Shown here in pieces: positions 25,779 to 33,461 of a DNA stretch of 33,847 bases (within the stretch, counting starts at the first letter, position 1; each line of letters starts with the position of its first letter). A program made the position numbers and the translations under genes. Origin of the DNA: Allorhizocola sp044869915 (lineage in GTDB: Bacteria > Actinomycetota > Actinomycetes > Mycobacteriales > Micromonosporaceae); contig JBIOYB010000454.1 of the NCBI GenBank assembly GCA_044869915.1, forward strand, positions 1 through 33,847, written 5' to 3'. The notes below the pieces were generated by a model, which searched no databases, was not told the DNA's origin, and was given only the letters and a program-made list of their open reading frames with translations.

Positions 25779-25825
25779 GTGTCGTGCCGCGGTGTCGTGC
25801 CGCGGTGTCGTGCCGCGGTGTCGTG
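25779..25825. repeat. 13-bp tandem repeat, 3.6 copies
   Basis: Three exact units of GTGTCGTGCCGCG at 25779-25817 are followed by an 8-base partial unit. It lies about 25 bases beyond the stop of the XRE regulator on the minus strand. No function is evident. Confidence 0.85.
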
Positions 25826-25850
25826 GGCCGAGCGGCCTTCTACAGCTAGC

Positions 25851-26696
25851 TCACTGATTCGCCAGCCTGGAAATGAGCAGCTTGGACTGCGTCTCGTCCA
25901 AGGCCAGGGCGGTGAGCCTGCGAAACCTGGCTTCGAGCCGGTCGACGTCCTCTCCCTCAAGAAAAACCGTTCCAGCAGGCGAGTAGACGTAGCCCACTGG
26001 AGGATACGGCGACTTCAATTTGATCACGTCGAAGCAGCCGTCGAGCGAGGCGTGGGCACCGGCTGCCCAGGGAATGACGTGGATCCGGATCTGGGAGTGA
26101 TCGGCCAATTCAACGAGATGCAGGAGCTGATCTCTCATGGTGGCATGACCGCCGGTCTGCCGATGGAGCACCGACTCGTCGATGATGATGTTGAGCTCCA
26201 GAGACGGCCTGGAGTGGATCCGCTCCTTGCGCTCCATACGAAGCTCGATGTCCCGAGTAAGTTCTTCCGGCGTGGCTTCAGGGTCGTCCGCGTTGATGAC
26301 GGCGGCGGCATATTCCCTGATTTGCAGGTGTCCAGGGATCACAATCGCTTCAAACGAATCGATGGCAATCGCTCGAGACTCCAGCCATATTCGGTCTGCC
26401 AGCGGACCGTATTCCCCGGCGAATCTGTCCCACCAACCTGTCTGCCACGAGTCCTTTGCCAACTCCACCAACGCATTTCGCCGTTTAGCATCGGTGATGC
26501 CACACAGACTCAGATACGCCAGCACGTCTGGCACGCGGGCAGGATGGATGCCCGCTTCCATGCGGCTGATTGAGGATGGATCACGTTGGGTGTAGGCGGC
26601 GACATCCTTCAGCGTAAGGCCGGCCGAATCGCGCAACTCGCGGAGTCGCTGCCCGAGCAGTTGCGCCCGCAACGTCGAAGCGTGTCTAGTTGCCAC
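25851..26696 (-). CDS. XRE-family regulator with DUF5753 (WhiJ-like)
   Basis: A 281-residue actinomycete regulator. Residues 10-65 form an XRE helix-turn-helix (LGQRLRELRDSAGLTLKDVA, then PSSISRMEAG). DUF5753 occupies about 90-275, with WWDRFAGEYGPLADRIWLE, PGHLQIREYAAAVI, and ESVLHRQTGGHATMRDQL as landmarks. GTG 26696 is chosen because GGGAGG lies eight bases upstream. Relatives such as WhiJ usually sit beside a small DUF397 partner; none is visible here. CACAA-type half-sites just upstream suggest autoregulation. Confidence 0.92.
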   Translation of the reverse strand: MATRHASTLRAQLLGQRLRELRDSAGLTLKDVAAYTQRDPSSISRMEAGIHPARVPDVLAYLSLCGITDAKRRNALVELAKDSWQTGWWDRFAGEYGPLADRIWLESRAIAIDSFEAIVIPGHLQIREYAAAVINADDPEATPEELTRDIELRMERKERIHSRPSLELNIIIDESVLHRQTGGHATMRDQLLHLVELADHSQIRIHVIPWAAGAHASLDGCFDVIKLKSPYPPVGYVYSPAGTVFLEGEDVDRLEARFRRLTALALDETQSKLLISRLANQ

Positions 26697-26740
26697 GTCG
26701 CATACCTCCCACCGGCAGACGGCCAGCAGCCAATCTGCAA

Positions 26741-26767
26741 CATGCACAAACTTGTGCCATGCACAAG
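26741..26767. promoter_or_regulatory. Candidate operator of the XRE/DUF5753 regulator
   Basis: CATGCACAA occurs twice (26741-26749, 26758-26766), 17 bases apart, and the first copy forms the palindrome CACAA-AC-TTGTG (26745-26756). It lies about 45 bases upstream of the GTG start. The remaining sequence to 27023 holds two more hairpins, GATCTAC/GTAGATC at 26835-26855 and CACCCCC/GGGGGTG at 26948-26972, but no gene before 27024 that I can support. Confidence 0.55.
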
Positions 26768-27023
26768 TGAGTGAGCCATTTTGGCATATAGCAAAGTTGC
26801 GCGGCTAGCTTGGTCATGAAACCGTAAAATCTGAGATCTACTCAAGAGGTAGATCCAAATTGTGACTGCCTTTGGGAGTAGGCATGAACAGGTCAGGACG
26901 CAGCCCACCTCCAGGGTTGATGAAGGTCCCACGTATACACAGGCCAGCACCCCCAGCTCGCGACCGGGGGTGCCGACATCGCTCTTCCTCAAGCTCGAGT
27001 CTCGCCCAAACCTAGGAATCGCT

Positions 27024-27245
27024 ATGGATACCCTACAACAGCCGGAGCGCGCCCTTGTCACGCTCCTGTTGCTTCTTTCTCTCACCCTTATCGCAATGAT
27101 CGCCATCAGACGGTCAAGAGGACTGATGGGCATCATGGCAGCATTGATCCACTGCTGGTTATTCGTTTCGGTGGGGATACTGCTGATCTTCGGGACGGTA
27201 GCGCCGGCGATCCGGGCCGTGCTCGGCGCCGGGCCGTTGGACTAA
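27024..27245 (+). CDS. Small two-helix membrane protein, unknown
   Basis: A 73-residue protein with two hydrophobic helices (about 11-27 and 36-60) separated by a basic RRSRG turn, so the N- and C-termini are probably on the same side. ATG 27024 has AGGA seven bases upstream; the longer frame from 26862 is poor coding sequence. A strong hairpin follows 10 bases after the stop. Not recognised as a family. Confidence 0.6.
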   Translation: MDTLQQPERALVTLLLLLSLTLIAMIAIRRSRGLMGIMAALIHCWLFVSVGILLIFGTVAPAIRAVLGAGPLD

Positions 27246-27254
27246 CCGCCGGGT

Positions 27255-27288
27255 GGTGGTCGCCGCGCGCAGGCACGCGGCGGCCACC
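27255..27288 (+). terminator. Hairpin terminator after the 73-residue gene
   Basis: GGTGGTCGCCGCG pairs with CGCGGCGGCCACC (one G-T wobble) around an 8-base loop, starting 10 bases after the stop codon. It separates the small gene from the next plus-strand frame. Confidence 0.8.
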
Positions 27289-27302
27289 GCGCCGGCAAAT
27301 CG

Positions 27303-27848
27303 GTGCTCGTCAGTGCGTCGGGGATCCTTCATAATGCGACAGTGGACGGTAAGGGGTTCTTCCACTCGACGGCGGTGTTGATCACTACGATCGCGGCGCT
27401 GTTGGGCGCGCTGGTGGGGCTGGGCATCTTCCTGTTTGGTGAAGGGGTCCTGCTGCCGCCGTTCATCAGCGGTGGCAACAAGAGCGCCCATGTCGAGGGC
27501 GAGATCCAGCGGGAGCGGACGTTTGGGCGGCTGGACACGGGCGGCTTCGAGCTGGACGACCCGGCCAACATCGAACGTAACCCCGACAGCGATCCCGACC
27601 TGCTTATCTTTGAAAGCATCAACCAGATCAACGCGTCTTCGGGCGCCGTCATCGTCGCCTGGGAGCAGGAGAAGCAACCCGGTCGGCAGGAGTGCGACGA
27701 TCTGCTCGAAACGCATGGGATCACGGGCGGCTACAAGATGGCCAGGGACTCCCGCTTCTGTGTGCGGTCAAGCGAAGGGCGCATCGCGTTCTTGGCGGTC
27801 GTCAGCTCCGGCGACGAATTCTACGTGGCCGTGTGGCCGAAGGCCTAG
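27303..27848 (+). CDS. Hypothetical membrane-anchored protein
   Basis: Up to 181 residues with one membrane helix (about 24-45, VLITTIAALLGALVGLGIFLFG) and a C-terminal soluble domain that includes QECDDLLETHG and ends YVAVWPKA. GTG 27303 has no Shine-Dalgarno and lies only 15 bases after the terminator stem. GTG 27342 is an attractive alternative because CATAAT at 27331-27336 could be a -10 box giving a leaderless message. No family recognised. Confidence 0.6.
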   Translation: MLVSASGILHNATVDGKGFFHSTAVLITTIAALLGALVGLGIFLFGEGVLLPPFISGGNKSAHVEGEIQRERTFGRLDTGGFELDDPANIERNPDSDPDLLIFESINQINASSGAVIVAWEQEKQPGRQECDDLLETHGITGGYKMARDSRFCVRSSEGRIAFLAVVSSGDEFYVAVWPKA

Positions 27849-27855
27849 CTGGCCA

Positions 27856-27953
27856 GCTAAGCAGGTGCACAAAGGTCCTGCGCGTAACTCGTTCGTCCGC
27901 CCTCTGGTAGAGCCCAGCGAGTTACGTGCAGTACTTCTCAGCAGGTGCTTAGC
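27856..27953. repeat. Nested inverted repeats between convergent genes
   Basis: Outer arms GCTAAGC (27856-27862) and GCTTAGC (27947-27953) enclose CTGCgCGTAACTCG (27878-27891), which pairs with CGAGTTACGtGCAG (27918-27931) except for one mismatch. AGCAGGTGC also occurs as a direct repeat at 27860 and 27940. It lies between two converging stop codons and overlaps the DUF1702 stop, so a bidirectional terminator is the simplest reading. Confidence 0.6.
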
Positions 27954-28929
27954 GCAACACCGGCACCGACTCGCGTATCTTGGTGCGCCAGACCTCATAC
28001 TTCGGTACGCGATCCGACTCCAGCCCACCGACGGCGACGTCGTCGGCCAGGATCGCCGCCTTGGCCAGCGTCAGGTCGGCGAGGGCGCCGATGGCCAGTT
28101 CGCTATGCGAAGGCTCGGAGCCCGAGAAGACCCGCGCCTTGGCCGCGAAGATCGCTCCCTGGGCCAGGTCGCCCGCGCAGGGGCCGGACTCGCGCCGCAG
28201 CAGCGCCAAGCCCGTGGTGTCGCAACCACCGGCAAACGTCGCGGCGAGGCCGACCCCGCTCCACAGGTCGGCGCGCCGGTCGGAGGCGAACGCGTTGACG
28301 GCCGCGACGACGGCCGGCGCGTTGCCTCCGTGGATGAACCATAGTGCCCGCCCGACGCCCTGGTCGAAGGCCCGCTCGAAGTACGACGGCCAACCGTCCC
28401 AAGGGTAGGGCGTGTCCCGCTTCTGCCGCCCCACCCAACGATGCGTATCGAAGTAGGCCTTGTCGAACCCGTATCCGTCCACGGCTAGCCAGCTCATGGT
28501 CGGGTAGTACGGCGTACCAGATAAATCGGGAAGAACCTTCTTCCACAACGGCCGCGGCAGTTTGGACATGGCGAATCCGATGCCGATGTAGGTCAGGAAG
28601 ATGTGCGGCTGTCCGGGCCCCATCAGCAGCTCGCGCGCCCGGTCGGACCGGCCGCCGGGCATCACGTCGCGGATCGTGAATGCCATGGTCACGCCCTCCC
28701 AGGCGAACCCACGCAAAGCCGGCTCCACAAGCGACACCCGCCGCTCGACCTCCCACAGGTCGCGCGCGCCGATCCCCCATTCGAAGCCGCACACGACCGA
28801 CTGCGGGATCGCCTCCAGCGCCGCCGTCTGCGGCGTCGGGGCGACATCGAAGCCGCGCCCCTCGAAGCTCACCTCGCGCAGCGACGGTGTCATCATTATG
28901 TCGCGCATCGCGCCCAAAAGTGTTGCCAT
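27949..28929 (-). CDS. DUF1702 family protein
   Basis: A 326-residue soluble protein matching DUF1702 in length and landmarks: TPSLREVSFEGRGF at the start, FAWEGVTMAF near 75, WLAVDGYGFDKAYF near 147, FDQGVGRALWFIHGG and RADLWSGVGLAATFAGG. The function of the family is not known to me; members occur in actinobacterial metabolite gene neighbourhoods. ATG 28929 has AAGGAGG about eight bases upstream, lying inside the last codons of the CopC-like gene, so the two are coupled. It is the last gene of a four-gene minus-strand operon. Confidence 0.85.
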   Translation of the reverse strand: MATLLGAMRDIMMTPSLREVSFEGRGFDVAPTPQTAALEAIPQSVVCGFEWGIGARDLWEVERRVSLVEPALRGFAWEGVTMAFTIRDVMPGGRSDRARELLMGPGQPHIFLTYIGIGFAMSKLPRPLWKKVLPDLSGTPYYPTMSWLAVDGYGFDKAYFDTHRWVGRQKRDTPYPWDGWPSYFERAFDQGVGRALWFIHGGNAPAVVAAVNAFASDRRADLWSGVGLAATFAGGCDTTGLALLRRESGPCAGDLAQGAIFAAKARVFSGSEPSHSELAIGALADLTLAKAAILADDVAVGGLESDRVPKYEVWRTKIRESVPVLR

Positions 28930-28934
28930 GACTG

Positions 28935-29387
28935 CTATTCCTCCTTTACCCGTGGCCTCCGGAACAGGATGATCAGCATCGCGAGCACGGCCACCCCCGC
29001 CACGACCGTCAGCACCACGTTGACCGGGTCGCCGGGGTGGGCGTGGCCCATGGAGTGACCTTCAGGTGCCACGCCCACGCCAAAACTGGTCACTCCGGCT
29101 AACACTTGCCCGTCGGTGCGCACCATGTGGTAGGCCACCAGATAGGTGCCGTCGTCGACGATGCGCACCGGCACGACCACCACGTCGGCGCGCGTTGCCG
29201 CCGGGCCGGTCGTGACAGCCACCCCCGTCTCGGACGCCACCGTCAGGTGCGCCTCCCGCACACCACCGTCCGGGATGGATACCCACACCTCCGTGGGCGG
29301 CTCGACGACGGTCGAGCCATCCGCGGGCTGTACGGTGATGGTCGCGGATAAGGCCAGGACGATCAGCGCGCCGGCGCTGCCACGCAT
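28935..29387 (-). CDS. CopC-like membrane-anchored protein without the N-terminal His
   Basis: A 150-residue protein: short signal peptide (MRGSAGALIVLALSATITV), a CopC/YobA-like beta domain (PADGSTVVEPPTEVWVSIPDGG, later HMVRTDGQVLAGVTSFGV), a His-rich GHSMGHAHPGD segment, and one C-terminal helix (VVLTVVAGVAVLAMLIILF) with a basic tail. CopC proteins normally begin the mature chain with a His that binds Cu(II) just before the PADG motif; here that His is absent. Copper binding, if any, would use the His-rich segment. ATG 29387 overlaps the upstream gene by 25 bases; GTG 29393 is an alternative. Confidence 0.75.
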   Translation of the reverse strand: MRGSAGALIVLALSATITVQPADGSTVVEPPTEVWVSIPDGGVREAHLTVASETGVAVTTGPAATRADVVVVPVRIVDDGTYLVAYHMVRTDGQVLAGVTSFGVGVAPEGHSMGHAHPGDPVNVVLTVVAGVAVLAMLIILFRRPRVKEE

Positions 29388-29878
29388 GAGCACACCGCTC
29401 GGTCCAGTTCGGACATTGTCGGTCGCAGGTGCAGATACATCGCCACGACCATCGGGATGAACACGATCGTGTTGTAGAGCAGGTGCAACTCGACGCGCGG
29501 GATGATCAGCTGGGCGATGCTCGTCGGCACGGTCTTGCCGAAGAAGAATGTCCCGGTCTGTGCTTGGACAAACAGCAGCAGGTGCTCGATGTGGTGCCAG
29601 AATTGGATCACCAGTGCCGCCGTCCACCATCCCTTGCTCCGGCCGACGAATCCCTTGCGCAGCGCGAACAATGCGATCAGCATCACCAGCGCGTACCCGT
29701 AGTGCAGCCACTCCGACTTGACCAGCCAGGGGAAGAACTGCCCGAGCACGCCGCGCGACTGTGCGGTCGGCCGCCCGAGCACGTAGATCTGGAAGGCCTG
29801 GGCGAGGTGTTCCGCCCAGTGGGCGAGCACGATCACCATGAAAATGTTGAGCCAGGTGCGGTGTTTCGCCCCATTCAT
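29363..29878 (-). CDS. Four-helix membrane protein with paired-His motifs, unknown
   Basis: A 171-residue integral membrane protein with about four helices (13-33, 58-75, 85-105, 132-155). Histidines sit in or near the helices: HWAEH in the first, HYGY at the second, HHIEH in the third and HLHLRP-like residues (ELHLLY, YLHLRP) in the fourth. Such arrangements bind heme or metal in other proteins, but I do not recognise this family. ATG 29878 is preferred over 29896 because GGGAGG lies eight bases upstream. It overlaps the CopC-like gene by 25 bases, implying joint function in the membrane. Confidence 0.72.
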   Translation of the reverse strand: MNGAKHRTWLNIFMVIVLAHWAEHLAQAFQIYVLGRPTAQSRGVLGQFFPWLVKSEWLHYGYALVMLIALFALRKGFVGRSKGWWTAALVIQFWHHIEHLLLFVQAQTGTFFFGKTVPTSIAQLIIPRVELHLLYNTIVFIPMVVAMYLHLRPTMSELDRAVCSCVAAPAR

Positions 29879-29950
29879 TAGGGTACCTCCCACCATCGGT
29901 AAGGGTCGTTGTGCCTATTCATACGTTGCAGGTGACGGCGGTGGATTCTT

Positions 29951-31015
29951 TTAAAATGCTCTTTTTCCTGGTACGCCGCACGGCTCATACAGCGCGCCTA
30001 TCCGCTGCGCGGCGGCGAAGGACGCCCACGCCACCGCGTCGACGAGCACCGCGTCGCCCCGGTGCCACCGCTGGAACTCGCCGACCACGTCCGCGTCCAC
30101 CTGATACGACGCGAGCGCCGTGAGCAGAGCGAGCCGTCCGGCCGCGCGATCCTCCTCCGGCAGCCCCGCGATCAACTGCTCGCACCACGCCCGGCTCAGG
30201 CCCGTCTCCTCGCCTCGCCACTGGTCCAGCCGCGCCGACACGATGTCGCGTACCGCGGGCGACAGCGACCGCCGCCCGGCCGCGTCGAACGCCGCGCCGG
30301 CCCGCGCCACCGCCGCCTCGATGTGCGGCTGGCCGGCGGCCCAGCCGGGTCTGATGGCGACCTCCGGCAGCAGCCCCACCGAGCGCCCGGGCTCGCGCGG
30401 GTCGCGCAGCGTCGGCCGCAGCGCCAGACTCGCCCCCCGCTTGAACCGGCGCCGCGCGACCGGCCCAAGCCGCGGCGGCACGAGGAACGGCGACAGGAAC
30501 ACGTTGACCATGCGGGTCAGGTAGTGCAGGCTCACGACGACGCCGATCAGCTCGGGCCGGTCCTCGACCGGGAACGGCGGCTCCGACCCGGGCAGGTGTG
30601 CCACCCTTGCCCAGGCCGAGATCTCGCGCAGGCGCGGGTCTTCGAGCTCGCCCACCCGGTCGGACACGAGCGCCTCCGCGTCGTGCTCGGTGGCCAGGTC
30701 ATACATGCCGACGCTGTGCATGTCGACGCAGTAGGGGCAGATGTTGGCCACCGAGACCGCGGTGGCCACCGCCTCCTTCGTCGTCCGGTCGACCCTGCGT
30801 GACGGCAGGAGCGGCTCACGCAACAGCATCCAATAGGCGGCAAGCACATCCGGCCGCGGAGAATGCAAAAGAACAGGCGGCACAACGAGCCGCATCTCGT
30901 CGGAGACCTGAGCGTAGACGTCGGCTACCAAACCCCTTGCCGCCCTCGGAGCGACCGGGTTCACGTACTTCACTTGACGCTGCACGACCGAGGAGACCAT
31001 ACGCTGCACCACCAT
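29951..31015 (-). CDS. AhpD-like (carboxymuconolactone decarboxylase family) protein
   Basis: A 354-residue all-helical protein. Residues Glu81, Cys93, Cys96 and His100 (KEAVATAV...ICPYCVDMH) have exactly the 12-3-4 spacing of the catalytic Glu/Cys/Cys/His of mycobacterial AhpD, so thiol-peroxidase or disulfide-relay chemistry is likely. The C-terminal half looks like a second, degenerate copy without CxxC. I chose ATG 31015 because it gives an N-terminus equal in length to the paralogue at 33454; in-frame GTG 31060 and ATG 31000 are alternatives and none has a good Shine-Dalgarno. It is first in a four-gene minus-strand operon and divergent from the GMC operon. Confidence 0.85.
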   Translation of the reverse strand: MVVQRMVSSVVQRQVKYVNPVAPRAARGLVADVYAQVSDEMRLVVPPVLLHSPRPDVLAAYWMLLREPLLPSRRVDRTTKEAVATAVSVANICPYCVDMHSVGMYDLATEHDAEALVSDRVGELEDPRLREISAWARVAHLPGSEPPFPVEDRPELIGVVVSLHYLTRMVNVFLSPFLVPPRLGPVARRRFKRGASLALRPTLRDPREPGRSVGLLPEVAIRPGWAAGQPHIEAAVARAGAAFDAAGRRSLSPAVRDIVSARLDQWRGEETGLSRAWCEQLIAGLPEEDRAAGRLALLTALASYQVDADVVGEFQRWHRGDAVLVDAVAWASFAAAQRIGALYEPCGVPGKRAF

Positions 31016-31227
31016 GCGTCCCAGTATCGACCAACATCGTTGCACCGCAATGCCGATCACTAAGCAATCTGGAAGAAGCCGCGTCTACCAGCGCGCTATC
31101 CATTCCGGTTGCGCGGCCGGCACGATGCCGGCGCGATGCCAGCACGTCAGAAGATGCGTCTCGCCAGATCGCTGGTTTCACCTATACCCACGGCATCTTT
31201 TCATTTTCGCTCCTTCGGAGGTGACCC

Positions 31228-31797
31228 ATGCCAGACGCCGACTTGCCCGAATTCGATGCCCGGACAATGACGCTCGAGGCATTCGCCGACACGATCATCC
31301 CGGGTGAGAAGCGCTCACCGGGCGATCGCGCCATCGCCGGTGTGGCCGAGGGTGGCGGAGCGGTGGCCGCGGGGGCGGTGGAGCTGCTGGAGCACCCCGC
31401 CGGTGGGCTGGCCGATTCGCTCGAAGGGCTGATGCACCTGCTCAACGCGCACGCCCTGGGCCATGCCGGCGAGCACGGCCTGGCCCTTGACGATTCGGTA
31501 CCGCCGTTCGTCGCACTGTCCTATTCGGATCGCGTGGCGCTGATCCAGAGCCTGACCGCCCCCGATCACCCGGAGAAGGCGATGTGGGTGGGGGTGGCGC
31601 TGTTCAGCAACATGGCTTTCGACAGCGCCGCGCACCTGAGCACGGGCGAGGCGCTTGCGGCCGGGCACCCGGGCCTGACCGCGATGGGCTTCGCGCGGCC
31701 CGAAGCCGATGGGCTGTGGCGCTTCCCGGACTACTCCTACGGCCGTCCACTTTCGACACCGCACCCTCAGACCAGTGAAAACGGGAGCCTCGCATGA
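31228..31797 (+). CDS. DUF5987-like protein, probable partner subunit of the GMC oxidoreductase
   Basis: A 189-residue protein without signal peptide. Its N-terminal MTLEAFADTIIPGEKRSPGD resembles gluconate 2-dehydrogenase subunit 3 and DUF5987 proteins, which accompany GMC flavoenzymes. The rest is helical. ATG 31228 follows GGAGGTGA, an excellent Shine-Dalgarno. It overlaps the GMC gene by four bases (ATGA), so a stable two-subunit enzyme is plausible. The 212-base gap to the divergent AhpD-like gene must hold both promoters; I see no clear repeat except two GATGCCGGC/GATGCCAGC-like direct copies near 31125-31140. Confidence 0.75.
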   Translation: MPDADLPEFDARTMTLEAFADTIIPGEKRSPGDRAIAGVAEGGGAVAAGAVELLEHPAGGLADSLEGLMHLLNAHALGHAGEHGLALDDSVPPFVALSYSDRVALIQSLTAPDHPEKAMWVGVALFSNMAFDSAAHLSTGEALAAGHPGLTAMGFARPEADGLWRFPDYSYGRPLSTPHPQTSENGSLA

Positions 31798-33461
31798 GCA
31801 CAACCATAGAGAAGACAGATGTTCTCGTGATCGGCAGCGGCTTCGGCGGCGCGATCGCGGCCTACCATCTGGCCGCGGGCGGGGCGCGCGTGATAATCCT
31901 CGAGCGCGGTCCGTGGCTCAATGCCGACGAGTTCGACCACGATTTCAAGCTAGGCTCTTCATACACAAGGGTTTTCGACTTCGTCGTCGGCGACGGCATG
32001 AGCGTGCTCGGCGGCAATTGTGTGGGCGGCGGCAGCGTGGTCTACTTCGCCACGATGCCGCGCGCGCCCCGGTTTGTGTTCGAGCGGCGCGGCGGCCTGG
32101 GCCGGCGCATGTGGCCGGCGGCCATCACCCGCGACGCCCTCGAGCCGTGGTATGACCGCGTGACCGAGGCGCTGCCCGTGACCAAGCAGTCGTGGGACAA
32201 GGTCCCCTATGCGGGCGGGCTGTGGGCGGCGGCGTGCGACCACGCCGGCCGCACGGCCAACCCGGTGCCGTCGGCCATCGATGTCGACGAGTGCACCAAC
32301 TGCAACTGGATGATGGCCGGGTGCCGCTTCGACGCGAAGCGTTCGCTGCTGCTCAACTATCTGCCGGCGGCGGTGGCGCACGGCGCCGAAATCCGGCCGC
32401 TGCACGAGGTGCAGCACCTGACGCGGCACGAGGACGGCAGCTATCGCGTGCACTACCGGATCGTCGATGGCGAGGATTATCGGATTCTGCACGACAGTGG
32501 CGCCATCGACGCGAAGCTGGTCATCGTCGCGGCCGGGGCTGGCGCCACTCCCGTTATCCTGCAACGGTCCGAGCCGCATCTGGGCAAGATGCCCGACGCC
32601 GTCGGAAAATACTTTTCCGGAAACGGCGAGCGCCTCAACACGGCCGTCTTCGATGAGGACAAGGTCCGCGACGTGCTCGGCCTGTCCCGTCCCAATGGAC
32701 AATCCTATAGTGGGTACCAGATTGGCCGCGGCCCGGTCGTCGCCTCATGGGATCGACTCGACGGCGCCCTGCCCGAGTTCGAGAGATATTCGTTGGAGCA
32801 GCTCTACTTCCCGCCCGCACTGGGCACCATCCTGGCTCAGGCGCCGGAGGCGACCGGGCCGACCTGGTTCGGCGTCGAGAAGAAGGAGATGCTCAAGCGC
32901 TGGCAGTCGTGGCTGACCATCTTCATCATGTCCGAGGACGACAATGAGGGGGTCTTCGGGCCGCCACCCGAAACAGGCAATGCGAATCGTTTCTCCCAGC
33001 AGATGCTCGGCCACGGCCCGTTGAGCTACCGGCCCACCGCCAATACGCGGCGCGGGTGGGCGCTGGCCGACGCCGACATCAAGGACATCCTTGAGCGCGA
33101 TGGCTTGGCGAAGGTGATGCCGTGGACGAATGAGCTTGTGGGCGCCTACACTGTGCACCCGTTGGCGTCGTGCCGCATCGGCGATGACCCGCAGACGTCT
33201 GCTTTGGACGATCGGCACGAGCTGCGCGGCCATCCGGGGATTTTCGTCACCGACGGCTCGGCCGTGCCGGGCGCGCTGACGGTCAATCCGGCGCTGACCA
33301 TTGCGGCCCTAGCGGAGCGGGCCATGCCCGGCATCGTGCGCGCCGCGCAGCAGCGCGGGATCGCGGTCGGCTATGGCGGTTCGCTACCTTTGAGCGATCC
33401 CGTGCGTGCCAAGAAGTTCCCCGCGCGGGACTCGTCCAGGCGGGTGGCAGTCTATGGGTGA
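31794..33461 (+). CDS. GMC-family FAD oxidoreductase (cholesterol oxidase-like)
   Basis: A 555-residue flavoenzyme. Residues 9-45 form the FAD Rossmann motif (VLVIGSGFGGAIAAYHLA, with Glu in ILERGPW). GGNCVGGGSVVYF follows at the flavin. CTNCNWMMAGC is a cysteine-rich segment, then RSLLLNYLPAAVAHGAEI. The C-terminal HPLASCRIGDDP and GSAVPGALTVNPALTIAALAER are the GMC_oxred_C motifs with the catalytic-His region. No signal peptide. It oxidises an alcohol of unknown structure. It is coupled to the DUF5987-like gene upstream and overlaps the AhpD-like paralogue downstream by eight bases. Confidence 0.92.
   Translation: MSTTIEKTDVLVIGSGFGGAIAAYHLAAGGARVIILERGPWLNADEFDHDFKLGSSYTRVFDFVVGDGMSVLGGNCVGGGSVVYFATMPRAPRFVFERRGGLGRRMWPAAITRDALEPWYDRVTEALPVTKQSWDKVPYAGGLWAAACDHAGRTANPVPSAIDVDECTNCNWMMAGCRFDAKRSLLLNYLPAAVAHGAEIRPLHEVQHLTRHEDGSYRVHYRIVDGEDYRILHDSGAIDAKLVIVAAGAGATPVILQRSEPHLGKMPDAVGKYFSGNGERLNTAVFDEDKVRDVLGLSRPNGQSYSGYQIGRGPVVASWDRLDGALPEFERYSLEQLYFPPALGTILAQAPEATGPTWFGVEKKEMLKRWQSWLTIFIMSEDDNEGVFGPPPETGNANRFSQQMLGHGPLSYRPTANTRRGWALADADIKDILERDGLAKVMPWTNELVGAYTVHPLASCRIGDDPQTSALDDRHELRGHPGIFVTDGSAVPGALTVNPALTIAALAERAMPGIVRAAQQRGIAVGYGGSLPLSDPVRAKKFPARDSSRRVAVYG

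Noticed and set aside
25530..25850. Small DUF397 partner gene beside the XRE regulator
   Set aside because: I read both strands for the typical short DUF397 pattern and found only repeats and Arg/Pro-rich shadows.
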